Below, piece by piece: positions 10,901 through 23,330 of a stretch of 64,000 nucleotides of DNA; positions within the stretch are counted from its first letter, which is position 1; each line of letters starts with the position of its first letter. This DNA comes from Azolla pinnata. Taxonomy: Eukaryota; Streptophyta; Polypodiopsida; Salviniales; Salviniaceae. Position numbers and translations under genes: made by a program. Below the pieces are notes generated by a model. It was not told where the DNA came from, made no database searches, and worked only from the letters and a program-made list of their open reading frames with translations. The stretch covers positions 51,773 to 115,772 of the forward strand of contig JBBBWG010029310.1 in the NCBI GenBank assembly GCA_037176905.1. The letters are read 5' to 3'.

Positions 10901-13900
10901 AGCAAACTCGATCTAATTTAAATGATCCAAGTGAATGTTAGAGAAGGCATTGCTATATTTCTACTGTACTTGTGAGGCTCCATTGTAGTCTCTCTACTTC
11001 TGCAATAAAGCTATATTAGATAATACAACACTGAGCAAACTCGATCTAATTTAAATGATCCAAGTGAATGTTAGAGAAGGCATTGCTATCTTTCTACTGT
11101 ACTTGTGAGGCTCCATTGTAGTCTCTCTACTTCTGCAAGAAGGCTATATTAAATAATAGAGCACTGAGCAAGCTCAATCTAGTTTATCTGTGTATAAGCT
11201 GATGTTTTAATTAACCTATCCAATCAAAAACTAAGGCCAGTGTATATAACTTCATGTTAACTGTAGTGATATGCATTGTGCCCTTGTTCTTAGTACAGTA
11301 TAGGGGTATCCCTGTGTGCATGCTTTCGCATTGTACAACCAACAATGTTTGTACGTAGAGAAAAGTCAACAGAAAAAGACATCTTTTGATGATCAATCTA
11401 GCCAATAATGACAAGCAAAACTGAGAAAACATCAGCATCAATTTCATCCATGTCCATATGGTCAGAAAACCTACAGCTTCCAAGAGAAACATGCCTCTAA
11501 ATCCGGGAAAAAACATGGAAAGTGCATAGATGATCACCTAAAACATTGCCAGAGTTACAGTTTCATACTATCAAACTATTAAAAACCACTCATTGGCTGG
11601 CTATCGTAATCATTCCTAGCTTGTATAGACCACATCAAGATGATCGAAAAAATGGGATATAGTAACTTTCTTGGGAATACTGTGTGTGAGCATCTATATG
11701 GTTCCAATTCATTAACCTATTAAAAGCTACTCATTGGCTATTGTAACCTATGATTCCTAGCTTGTATAGACAACATCAAGGTGATCAAAAAGATGGGATA
11801 TAGTAACTCCTTGGGAATGCTGTGTGTGAGCGTCTACACTGACCCAATCGAGTTATTTGTTGAAGGCTTCACAGAACGAAACCCCGTAGAGATTGTCTCA
11901 GTTTAAATTGTTTTCTGCAACTCAAGAGCATGAAGACAAAATCACCGGGAACGGATTCATATAACCTCAATCCTAATAGGAAACAACTTCCAGGACAATA
12001 AGAAAGATATATATATTATCTGTTCTTGTTACTTTGTCTTAGTGTCTGCGCCTCACTCTTCCACTGGCTTTGCAGGACTGAACCAATGTGGAACTGATTG
12101 CTTTAGTTCAAGGTGTGGGAATGAGTAGCCAGAGTCACCACTATGGCTGGGCCCACATGGTTTACTATTTCAGCTACAGATTCTTACTTCATCGTGACTT
12201 TAAAGAACCATTCCTACAACAGTTATTTTATTGCGAATTATTCCTATTAATTTGTTCCAGACTTTGTAAATTCAGCCTCTACCAATTTGGCACCAAATCA
12301 CAAGAGACTTAACAAAAGTTTGACTAACAGAATGTCAAACAATAGGCTAAAACATAAGTGAAAACTTTTAGCATTTAGCTCTCTTGCGCAACTGTATACA
12401 TTCTAGGAGAGAAGTGTAAACATCATAATTATGTTGATCAGTCTGTATAACGGACTAAAGAAATACTCGCTACCTAATCCTCGACAACTATAAATTATCA
12501 ACTTTCACTTAAGATTTTCTCCAGGGTAAATGCAATGACTGAAACCAAATACTAGTACAAAGCGCATGATAAGATTTATTTAAATATAGCTGCACAATGA
12601 ACACAAGAAAATGGCAAAATTTTCCATAAGAGAGAGAAAACCTGAAGGGTTGCACCAAGCCCTGATGCAAAAACGGGTTTCAGAAGTGACTCTCCTTGAG
12701 GCTTTGCAAAAGCTAATACAGTTTCCTTGAGGGATTTTAATAAATCAGGGTATTTTGCTGCAAGTGGACCCATAACACTTCGTGCTATACCAAGTGCCTC
12801 TGTATAACTGCCCTCTTCAAGAAGTTTCAAAAACTCCATCTAAACAAACAATATAAAATAAGACATCAAGAGCTCCAAAATTATTGGATATCAAGTTTCT
12901 ATATAAAAAACCACACCTGCTTCAACCGAAAAAGTAAATGTGGGTTACTTTCAAAGAATTTTGGATGAAGCCCTTTGACCTTTTGAATGACTTCATCAAT
13001 CATCCCCTCAAATACCAGCTCTCTAACTTCAAGAGCTAGTTCAAGCTTATCAATTTCTGGTTCCTGGAGACAGCAACAGTACTCAATATGAATATGCCAA
13101 GAGACACAATTCAACCTGACCTTTTGGAACAACAAGGTTAATAGTAGCATACCGTGTGTTCTGCATGATGAGGCGCCCTTTTAATTTCACTAGATGCTTC
13201 GGTAACTCGTCCATTTCCCATGCATGGGCATTTTGTATTGCCAGGATCAGAAATTTGCGACCGCCCTTTCCATCGCTTGCGAGGGAAAATAGACTGTGAC
13301 TTTTTCCAAACACCATCATGTCTTTTCTCTGGTAAGTTTATATAATCACTAGTGCTGCAATTACTCTCGCTACGTGTGTAACTATCGCCATAGGAGGATT
13401 CACCTGGTAAGCATTGTTGAGAAAGAGATTCGGCTTGATCTTCCATCATTGTATCTTTTCCATCTGATATTGTTTCCCTGTGTTTTATGGTGTCCATATG
13501 TTCACTATTTTCAACTGACATGTCACTTTGAGCTGAAGTATTTGAGGTATAATCAACCCTTGTTAACCCCTCTTGCTCTTCACTATGCTCTAATGCAATA
13601 CCACTGTTTCTATATTCTGCACTCGCATCAACCAAGCCTCTATATAGACAATAGTGATACACGAGCTCGTCAACAACTTCTGTATTTAGCTTCATCCGGC
13701 TCAATTCATTCTGTATGTAGAATATACAAGAGACAAATAGTATTTTACCATCAGTAAATTAAGAGAAACAATCAGGTTAAAACTAATCTTATTTTGTGAA
13801 TATGTGCACTGTGACAGTAATCATTTTCATAAACGGAAAGTACCTTGAAAGCAAGGGTAAGATCGCCTTCGGCGTACCTCAGACTATCAATTGCTTCCTG

Positions 13901-16078
13901 CCTTGATAAATCCACAGCATGTGCCAATGCTTGAACATCACTCTTGAACAAGCATGCGATTAAACCATCAATTTCTCAGTAATGAACACATCAATCAAAC
14001 AAGTTTGTTTGAAATCAATAAAGACTATTAGAACAACCTCATTGAATTTCGGTGCCTCTAGAAGACAATCATATGGTGTTGCGGCAGGATCCTTCTCCTT
14101 AGAGATGAGGGTCTCACACACTTTTGCTATTGATGAAGTTAAGCCATGCCGAAAGCAATAGCTGATATGTGTGCTGAAAAAGATAATCAACATTTATTCC
14201 ATCATAGTAACAGAGAGTTCAAAAATGATAAATATCAAAAAAGCAGAGTCTGAATGCATACTTGACAAGATAACGCAGTGTAAGAGAGAATAGTGGATCA
14301 TATGCACGTAATTGTGCTTTCAAAACAGATGCAACAGTAGCAGCTAGCTCAAACCTCCTTGATTCAGACCACTGTTATAAGAATAGCACATAGAGTCGGG
14401 CATTAAATTAATCCTCTCATCTGAGGAGCATTATGGGAAAACAGCAAACAAAATATCTAATGAATCAAACGTACTTTCTCATTCTTGTAGATTATGGTTA
14501 GTTCAATGAAAAAAATAACCTTTTTAACGAATAAAGCCACAGGTTGAGATATAAAAGAGTTACTTTGAGAAAAGATAGATATTGTCCTATATATCATGAA
14601 GTACGTTCAGCCTACATTTAGAAGTGCTGTCAATATAAAGAGAACGTTCATAGCTAAACTATGATGAATAATGTAACTTTTTCCAATCTATCAAATAAAT
14701 TTTAAAATTTTGAAAAGATCATCAACATCCTGTTTTCATAAGTGCCTTCAAAGATTTTCTATAACTCAAAACCATATTATATTTAAGAAAGAATCTAATC
14801 TTGTTTCTCCATGTACAATGAAAGATCATAACCATAATAAGATGTCAAATGAACAGAGTTAACATCCCTAATTGACAGCATAAGTTTAATACAAAACAAT
14901 TTATTGAATTGTCACCTAGAAAATAGCAAATTATTACCTGATCTAGAACCGGAGAGTTATCATCATCTTTTCCATAAATAAATGCCAACATCAACCGCTT
15001 GAACTCTTCATATGCTTCCTAAGTACAAATTCAACAAGAAGAGCAGAAACATAATATCAATATTCAGTGCTAGCTATCGGACACTATCTCTGAAACGAAA
15101 TAAACACTTTTCCCTATGAATTTATAGTTTGGCTGTACAAAAACAAAGACAAAAACCCAAAAACGAGAAAAGAACACATAGCAATTATCTATACTCGTGA
15201 TTGTTGCAAAAGTAATGCAGCAAGCATTAGAAAGCAAACATTGTAGAATGTGTGGCTCTGTGTGTTTTATAGATGGAATTTTATCTGAAAAACTATCATG
15301 CCCTAATATTATTACAATCGCAGTCAAGTTGTCATCCATCGTCATTCTCCAAAAAGCATAATCATATATCCAGGGATGTGCAGGAAGATAACCATGTTTC
15401 CTGCACCTTGCTTAAAATCATAAAGAAAACATAGAGTTGAATTATACATTCCCCATACAAAGATCTCACTACTCTTCTGTATATATATTTGGCTATCAGA
15501 ACACATACACATTTTTTAGATGAAGCAAAACAGGTATTTGAATAGTACAACAGGGATTATCTTGTGCTATAAAAGAGGTCGGAGAACTTACAGGATATGC
15601 ATTTAATGCACAAGGGCGTAGTACTGTCCGACAGCATTGAATAGCTTCATCACGACAACTCAAATCTCCAGTTCGTAGCAATTCTATGAATCTCTGAGAA
15701 GAATGGTTTGAAAGAAAGCCCAAAAAGAATGGTAAGTAGGAAAAACCTTCACCTAGAAGTTTTCCCTAAACATCACCTTCTTCACCTTGTATAAAAATTG
15801 GAAAGATAAATCATTACCTGTTTATGCAATCTAAAAAGGAGCCGTTGATCTTGGAGAACAGATGGCGCATGCTGTTCAATTAACTGCAATGCCTCAGTTA
15901 TTGATCCTCGTTCAATCAGTCCACGAATATTGGCAATAGTACCACGGATTACAAAGTCCTCTGAATTCTTTCCACAGTCTATCAACAACTGTTCAACCTT
16001 AATATATTCTAGAACCAGGGAGTCCAAAGCATTCCAGTTGACAGTTGCACAGTCCACTGTATCGATCGTCATGCTCAT
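7934..16078 (-). CDS. CTLH/LisH-domain (RanBPM-like) protein with UBA-like C-terminus
   Basis: Probable scaffold protein, 697 aa, of the CTLH/RanBPM family, whose members build GID/CTLH-type ubiquitin ligases; its own role is not established here. Coding exons, from the 5' end on the minus strand: 16078-15818 (exon from 16105), 15693-15592, 15018-14938, 14371-14262, 14173-14038, 13942-13844, 13710-13153, 13063-12917, 12839-12642, 8924-8616, 8026-7934. Phases all agree. An N-terminal LisH-like helix (NWNALDSLVLEYIKVEQLL) and a CTLH segment (RGLIERGSITEALQLIEQHAP) are followed by a CRA-like region. A second module holds VVDELVYHYCLYRGLVDAS, LALEVRELVFEGMIDEVI and YTEALGIARSVMGPLA. A Ser-rich linker and a short UBA-like end (GDAIQLLVQYNGSVENVLEHML) close it. 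The ATG at 16078 is preferred because homologues as I remember them begin just before the NW..LD motif; the upstream exon has no in-frame ATG. It resembles the Arabidopsis At5g66810-type protein from memory. Confidence 0.9.
8925..12641 (-). repeat. 3.7-kb intron of the CTLH gene with two tandem arrays
   Basis: This is by far the longest intron of the gene. A unit beginning AAATGATCCA and ending near GCAAACTCGATCTAATTT occurs at 10804, 10920 and 11053 (spacing 116 and 133 bp). A second pair of ~141-bp copies starts at 11578 and 11719 (core ACTCATTGGCT, ATGGGATATAGTAACT). The rest shows no gene or recognisable element. Confidence 0.75.
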
Positions 16079-17741
16079 GTACTTCAGGCCACTTTGATTC
16101 AGCAGCTAAAAGATCATCAGAGCATACACACGCCTTAGATTTCTACTAATGGAACAGATCATTGATAGTCTGATATCTAGCTGAAGAAATTTGAAAAAGA
16201 AAATCCACGAGAAAATTAATATTTCACTTCTGTACTCTAAACATGATATGTCGAGTGGTTGGCAGGGTTGATTACCAATCAAATTTACAATGAGAACTGT
16301 CCAATCACATGCTCAATTATCTGATACACTGAGCAAAGTAAATGTTGGAAACTCGAGAAACAGACTAAGAAGGTTTCCGCTCTAGCCTAGTCTACGAGGC
16401 ATGAACATGAAACAGATGATTCTCGATTGTTATCACCAGAGAAATTTCTCATCTAAAATCAACACCTGTTGGCCATAAACTCTAACACAAATCCGAAAAA
16501 TGGAGGAAAATTGTGTTATCTTGACATTATGAGAGAAGAAAAAGAACAATAAGTAGAAACTTCAACAGACCAGAACAATGGAATAAAAAAGCCGAAATTT
16601 TCAAAGGAATATTTCGGCTGCAAGTAAACAAAAATACTTATTATGCATCTGATAGGCTGTAATACTTGTTAAAATCTGAAAGTACAATAAGAAGTGTTTA
16701 TGCGTTAGCTAGTCAATGTGGGTAAGAAAAAAAATCTTTTTACGTACTAGCTTCCAAGAGCTCAATATAGCTTGAAAGATAATCCTGAACAAATGGAAAT
16801 TCCAGTAGACATTTTACATAAAAAGATCATAGAAATCAATGAAGAAACTGCTTTTTGTACAAACAGCATCGCCTACCAGATGAGAAATTTTGACTGAGCA
16901 AAGACCAGTTGGCATAATTTTCTATATAATATAAAAAGAGCTTCCACCAGATTGGTACTGCATTGAACGGAAACTACAGATTAAATTCATACTAGAGGAA
17001 CCATATTATTTTATGAGATTCTCTTGATATGCAACAATATGGAGGCATAAGAGGAGCGGAAATGAAGGCAAGGAGGAGATGATCTTACTTCGAACAGAAA
17101 TAATTCAGTATAAAATCTAACGCAAAGAATGCACTATGTTCAGAGCAAAGTGCCCGAATTCGAACTGGGATAAAATGCGTAATTTGATCCATTTATGTGC
17201 AAAGATGGCATATAACATGAAAAAACAGGAAAGAGAAAATATAGATAGATAGATAGATATCGATGGATATATGTATGTATAGATCTTGCAATTCAACCGA
17301 ATTTCATGCATCATCTAAACAAGCAATGCATCAACTGCGCACGGAAATGATACACAGAAACGAATCTCAAAAGTATGGCTTTGAACTCAAGGCCATCTCT
17401 AAGCAGAGAATGCACATTACCCTGGCTAAAAGCCCAAATATTCTTCATGACGAATGAATAATGAATTCTCCGGTTTTCTGAGCATTAGACTGAACGGGCG
17501 AAAGAAACGAAAAGGGATGCAGGATGAGGAGAGGGGGTGAGGAGGAGATCTGACACTGCACAGAAATTAAGCACGATCAACGCAAAAGGACGGAGAAAGG
17601 AAAAAGAAGAAAATGAATTTTGATCGAGACGGAGGAAGCCATTGCGTCGCTTGTAGAAAAGCCGCGGACTTTGATCGAGATGGAGGAAATCGTTTGCATC
17701 GCGGCGTGCACACGGGAATAGAGCGAAGGAGCGAGAGCGAG

Positions 17742-17786
<45 letters not shown>

Positions 17787-17812
17787 ATGCAGGAAGGAAG
17801 AGATCCTCGCAC

Positions 17813-17960
17813 CTGAGTTTTGAGAGCGATTCTGAGGTCGAGGAACCGCTGCGCGTCGGCCGAGAAACTGATGAAGACGAAGACGGAGACGGAGACGGAG
17901 ACGGAGACGGCGATGGCGATGGCGATGGCGAACGGCGACGGAGATGCAGCGCGGGAGTGA
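17813..17960 (-). other. Probable 5' leader exon of the CTLH gene
   Basis: A good donor (ACTCAG|GTGCGA, boundary at 17813) joins in a readable frame to the exon beginning at 16105, with a 1.7-kb intron between. The exon holds a (GTCTCC)n/(GCCATC)n stretch and no in-frame ATG, so it is probably untranslated. A (GA)n run on the plus strand at 17740-17784, which is (TC)n on the transcript, lies just inside the intron. The upstream boundary is not determined. Confidence 0.5.
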
Positions 17961-18039
17961 ACAGGAAGGAAGGAGAAGAAGGCAAAGAAACGTTTTTGTC
18001 TGTCAGAAGAAGAAGGATGAAGAAGACGGCGGAGGCTTC

Positions 18040-18860
18040 CAGCTCTTTTCTCTCTCTAGACTTTTCTCTCTCCTCCTCATTTTCCTCTCTCCTCCCCATT
18101 TTCCTCTCTCCTCCTCATTTTCCTCTCTCTTCCTCATTTTCCTCTCTCTTCCTCATTTTCCTCTCTCTTCCTCATTTTCCTCTCTCCTCTTCTTTTTCCT
18201 CTCTCCTCTTCTTTTTCCTCTCTCTTCTTCTTTTTCCTCTCTCTTCTTCTTTTTCCCCTCTCCTCTTCTTTTTCCTCTCTCCTCTTCTTTTTCCTCTCTC
18301 CTCCTCTTTTTCCTCTCTCCTCTTCTTTTTCCTCTCTCCTCCTCTTTTTCCTCTCTCCTCTTCTCTTTCTTTTTCCTCTCTCCTCCTCTTTTTCCTCTCT
18401 CCTCTTCTCTTTCTTTTTCCTCTCTCCTCCTCTTTTTCTTCTCTCCTCTTCTTTTTCTTTTTCTTCTCCTCCTCTTTTTCTTCTCTCCTCTTCTTTTTCT
18501 TTTTCCTCTATCCTCCTCTTTTTCTTTTTCCTCTCTCCTCCTCTTTTTCTTTTTCCTCTCTCCTCCTCTTTTTCTTCTCTCCTCTTCTTTTTCTTTTTCC
18601 TCTCTCCTCCTCTTTTTCTTTTCCTCTCTCCTCTTCTGACTCCTTTTTCTCTATTTTTCCTCTCCTTTTCTTCTCTCCTATCTCTCTTTTCTTCTCTCCT
18701 AATTCTCTCACTCCTATTTTCTCTCTCCTTTTTCCCATTTCTCCCCTATTTTTCTCTCTCCTATTTTTCTCTCTCCTATTTTTCTTTCTCCCCTAATTTT
18801 TCCACTCTTAGTTTCTCTCCCCTTTTTCAATCTTCTATTTTTTTCTCTTTTCTTTATTGT
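18040..18860. repeat. Polypyrimidine array of about 800 bp
   Basis: An almost pure C/T strand built from units such as CTCTCTCCTCTTCTTTTTCC of 13-25 bp. The units change gradually from CTCATTTTCCTCTCT (18080-18180) through CTTCTTTTTCCTCTCT to TATTTTTCTCTCTCC (18720-18800). The complement is pure purine and lies immediately 5' of the minus-strand CTLH gene. The long open frames of Ser, Leu and Phe here come only from the repeat. Confidence 0.95.
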
Positions 18861-18879
18861 AAGAACATAGAAGTATATT

Positions 18880-20345
18880 AATGAATGTGCGAAAAACACG
18901 AGTGTCTATATCTAGTGCAAAAAGCAATATTCCATTCGTTACTAGGCCGAATTCGAACTAAATTGTAAGCTCCTCGTATATCAAGTCTTATGAAGTATTT
19001 GGCCCCCACTAATTCGCTCTAGAATACTTAAAATCGGTAGCAATGCATATTGATTTCGAACCATGACCTTGTTAAAGCCTCGATAATTTATGACCAAACG
19101 TAAAAAACTATATTTCTTCTTGACAAAAAATATAGGAGCGCCAACAGGAGATCAAGAATGTCGAATGAACACATTTGAGAGATTTTCCTCAATATATTCT
19201 CGAAAAACTTTCAATTCCGATTGTGAAATATCATAAATTAGTCCCCAAGGTGGTTCATTCTCTATTTGCAAATCGATGGGACTATTATATGGACAATGTT
19301 TAGGAAGTATCATCAACTTTACCTTATCAAAATCATTTGAGAACTCTTAATACTTCAATGACAAATGGACTTCAAAATTTTTTTAGTTTGAAAACAAGGT
19401 TATCATTGCTCTAGATAAGAACATCTCTTCTTCCTTTATTGTTTCACGTAAGCTTTGTAAAGAGAGAGTTGATATCTATCTGAGTTCTAACTTTGAGGTT
19501 ATTGTCATAAAGAGCCCTAGATTGCTAGATTGAGATATGTCTTGTGAGTTCTTGATTTCACAGTTCTTCTAATCAATCTTTAGATTATAAAATTCAAACT
19601 AAGGTAACCCAAGAACAATTGGATGTTTACAACTACTCATTATATTAAAGGAGAGAATGCAAACTAAAACACCAAGAACCACTTGGATCGGTTATACAAT
19701 ATCTCTAAATACAATAGAACATCCATCAATTATAGCTACAAAGGCAAGATAAAGAAGTTTACATAACAAAATTTCTTGTGTCATTAATAATGTTTCAACT
19801 AGCCTAGCCTGAGATGCATCTGTTTGATATTGGTTATGATGCATATTAATTACAAGGACCGGTGTACTCGGTTTAAAAATTCTCGAAATTGTGATCGTGT
19901 ACTATCAAATTTCATTAGTCAACTTATCTTTGGCTCCGTTATCAAGATTTCAGATGTCGAGCATTGTTGTTGAAGAGATAATACAAGCAATTCAAGTTGT
20001 TGGACTTGTTTGGTGAGCTCCTCATGTTGTTATGCTTTCTCAACACTTACATGCTACAAATCTCCAAGTAGTTTTTTATTTTGTTGTTCTAATACGACAA
20101 ATTTTGTCATTAGATGGTCAAGCTCTAATAAAATACAATTATATTCTTATTTACTAATTAACTCCATTGTGATAACGAACTTTGGGTAGATACTTGGACA
20201 AATGAAATGAATAATTCTAATTCAAACTATCATGGGCTAAGCTCATAGACAATGATTGACTTGAAAAGACAAGATTTGATGAAAACAAAAATAAAACAAG
20301 ATAAAGAATGCTATAAATATCAAATACCAATATATTAGAGTACAA
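18880..20345 (-). mobile_element. Ty3/gypsy LTR-retrotransposon fossil, internal part
   Basis: On the minus strand the stretch around 18900-19330 reads as the beginning of a Ty3/gypsy reverse transcriptase, including the family-typical segment VGAPIFFVKKK and the preceding linker typical of plant gypsy polyproteins. The region upstream on that strand (19330-20300) fits the expected protease and gag positions but is too worn to assign with confidence. The sequence near 20325-20345 resembles the initiator-Met primer binding site that follows a 5' LTR. The element is broken, with multiple disruptions, and old; integrase, RNase H and a matching LTR pair are not seen. It lies between a polypyrimidine array and AT-rich intergenic DNA. 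Confidence 0.7.
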
Positions 20346-21792
20346 GAGCACTAAAAACTGGCGTTAAAACGAAATAGTTCATCAATGTCAGCTTGTCCAC
20401 TTTTATAGCCAATTGTAGCTGATGCATGTGCGCATGCCACTTTGCGATCTTGCATTAGCCAAAATCAACTACTATTTTTTAATAAGTTTTATATTAAACT
20501 ATGTACATAATAAGTTTTATATTAAACATTTTGGTTATGTGCTTATGACAAAACTAAATAGTATGTTAAAAATTTTAGAATAGAGATAGGACTCGATCCA
20601 TTCTAACCATCCTTGAGCTATATACTAGATATATTTGACTTTTGGAAAAGACATGTACTCCATCTTAGATAAATGATAGGGTATATGTTCTTGTTCTAAA
20701 CAATTATGTTAGTTACCTTGGAAAACCATATAATTAATATTTAAGTTATGCAGATAGTAATGACCTTAACTTTGAGATGTATTGTATGTAATTAATATCT
20801 TTTGTCTAATATGTCTTATTATAAGAAAAACTTTAGATTGTTCTCGAAATTAAATATTATTAAAAAACCAAAATATTAAATGTTTTTTTTTCACATGAAT
20901 TTGGGGTTGATGCTATTAGACAACTATGAGTTTTAGTTTTATCTAACCAAGCAAAGTTTTAGGTTGAATTTGGAACTAGCTAAGTGCCTAAAAAATAATG
21001 ATTGTATAAGTTGTGCCGAGTAAAAGTATAATGTGTGGAACACTTTAAATGTCAATGTCAAATATTTTTGGTACAATTGCTTTTTAACTGCATGTAACAA
21101 ACTTTGCATACTTATAAAAATTAGAAACGTATATTCACAAGCTTAAAAAACATAGAGATATAAAATGTAAATGATCAACCACATAACATTTTTAAAAGAA
21201 CATTATACTCTTTAAATTAAAATAATTAATGTCTATGAACGTATAACATTTTAGAATGATTGGAAATATGCTCATACTTGCACTTAACTTACATTATAAG
21301 TATTTAATATAATCTCTTTAATTTATATTAAGATATCGAACACAAATAATAGACATGTTACTTTAGTCTTTCTTCTTTGTCTTTGTGTTCGTTTTTTAGT
21401 CTTAATTAGAACTTATTTAAATATAAAAGTCCTATTACTTATAATACTCTATTGAATTAATACTTCTAGTTTTATATCTGTACCATTATTACTCATAGTC
21501 CCGTCATGTGTACTTTATCTTTGTGACAAGTGAGTGAGTTATACATGTAGGGAGAGACTCATAAAAATACGTGTATTTTTTACAAAGTTTTAGAGCCTCA
21601 ACTTCTTAAACATTTTAGAAACTTATAGAATATGGAGTAAACTAATAACATAATTTATATAATAACTATAATATTATAATATTATTATGAGCTAATTGTT
21701 TGGGCTAAACCACTTGACGATAATATGATAATGTTTAAATCTTAATATAAATTTTCTCATGTCAATAATAATTAGTTTTTTTATTTGTTATA
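20346..21792. other. AT-rich intergenic DNA
   Basis: Very AT-rich sequence without open frames of note. It may include remains of the LTR of the adjacent fossil, but I can find no matching partner. No tandem structure is evident. Confidence 0.5.
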
Positions 21793-21875
21793 GCTAGCTT
21801 GCCCGAGTGGTTAAGGGGGCCGACTTAAGATCACCTACATAGGAGTGCACATGGGTTCGAACCCCATAGCTAGCA
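21793..21875 (+). tRNA. tRNA-Leu (anticodon UAA), anticodon stem weakened
   Basis: An 83-nt cloverleaf of the long-variable-arm class. The acceptor stem GCTAGCT/AGCTAGC is perfect (7 bp), with discriminator A at 21875. The D stem is CCC/GGG and carries the B-type D-loop GAGTGGTTAAG. The T arm ATGGG-TTCGAAC-CCCAT is perfect. The anticodon loop CTTAAGA (21824-21830) gives UAA for leucine. The anticodon stem GCCGA/TCACC pairs at only three of five positions, so the gene may be a decaying copy even though its other arms and the internal promoter boxes are intact. No CCA is encoded, as expected for a nuclear gene. The DNA downstream of 21875 is AT-rich. Confidence 0.85.
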
Positions 21876-23330
21876 ATCGACAATTCTTCTTGAAAGATTG
21901 TTAAGAAACGTAAAGGTAGAGTGGTTTAAGTTACAATGCAATTCCCTATAGGGCTAATAGTCCTTTTCTCGAATATCAGCTTGTAAGACAAAACAAAACA
22001 AGATACCTTTAAACATAAAATTATTTATTAATTGTACTATTGAACTCAAACTTATTTACTGTATGAGCTTCAAAGTATAACTTATTTAATCCTTAAACTT
22101 TACTACTTCTTAGTATACTCTTCTTCTTTTGCACATATTTTATATTTATGATATCCTTTGTGTGTCTTCCCCATTGTTCATGGCCAAGCCCGGATCACAA
22201 TATTTCTAAACCATCTCGTTATACATAACGTATACAAACGAGACATACATTGTACATACACATATATAAAATCACACTTGTGCGTAGGTTGTAACACTAT
22301 GTAGCCGAAGTTGAACGAACGAGATCCGTATCGGTACGCAGTCGTACAACGCAAAAGGTATGAGTCTATATGGCAAGGTGTTGTATGAACTATTTTGCAT
22401 ATACAAGTGGTGCTACACTAAGGAGTGTGAAGTGTGTATATATATCAATGGGCTTATTGTACCATACGATTGGATATTGTAAGTATTTTTTAGCAATATA
22501 GTTATCTTTGTACACTTGTGTTCTTGCCTTCTTGTTTTCTAGCGTTCTTACTCTTTACTAGTATGAATCCCTAATATGAGTGAGTTGACGTCAATACGAG
22601 TGGTAAGTGAGTAAGCAGAATCATCTATCATGTTCTGCCCATACCTTTGGATAGTCTTAGTCTTCTCTACAACCGAAGGGCTAACATGTCTTTTAGCTCG
22701 AAAGGTTGATTGCTTTTTAATGGTTCAATATTGGATTCGTAGATTTGGTTTCACAAATTGGGTCACAAAATCATATGTGGATTTCTGCACATGATCCGAC
22801 TTCAAGTCACAAAACTCTCAATATCCAAGTGCTGGGTGTGGGAAATTCGGCCACGTGGTTTGGTGAAGATAAGGTTCCAATGACAGTTCTCAGGGTTGGG
22901 TCAATGGGATCTGGCCTCGAGGTGCCAATTGGATCATCAACATCAACCATGCGTTTATCTCTGCAGAAATCAATTGATTCAAACTGCAGAGCAATAGGTT
23001 GACAACATCTCCATCTTATAGAAGAGCCGGAACTTGTTAAGATGAGTTTTTTTTTTAAACCATTTCGGCAAAACAAACAAGAATTCCAGTGTAAAAACAT
23101 TTGTTCATGGAGGGGCCTGAATGTAAATAGGGAAAGCTCAAGGCTATATTGGGAATTTAAATAAACGAATAATTTATTTCTTTACGTAGTATATAAAACG
23201 CCTACCAAAATTATAGTTTACATTTTAATGCCTACTGAAATCAGAAATTACATATTAACTACCTCCTAACCTTATTTTCCACTAGAAATCAACACCCAAT
23301 TAATTCCGCTAGTACTGATTTTATTCCTAA
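21876..23330. other. Intergenic DNA of unknown content
   Basis: Mostly AT-rich. A less AT-rich patch at 22740-23000 holds open frames on both strands (85 and 97 residues) that I do not recognise. It could be a fragment of a transposable element, but nothing diagnostic is visible. Confidence 0.4.

Noticed and set aside
13374-13757. 127-residue forward frame opposite the CTLH gene
   Set aside because: It is the antisense shadow of the longest coding exon of that gene (13153-13710).
17944-18796. Open frames of 231 and 279 residues made of Ser, Leu and Phe
   Set aside because: They exist only because the polypyrimidine array lacks A and G and so lacks stops; all forward frames are open and have no conserved content.
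22745-23100. Possible small gene (85 aa forward, 97 aa reverse)
   Set aside because: I recognise no domain, and there are no splice or context signs; it is left as unknown intergenic DNA.
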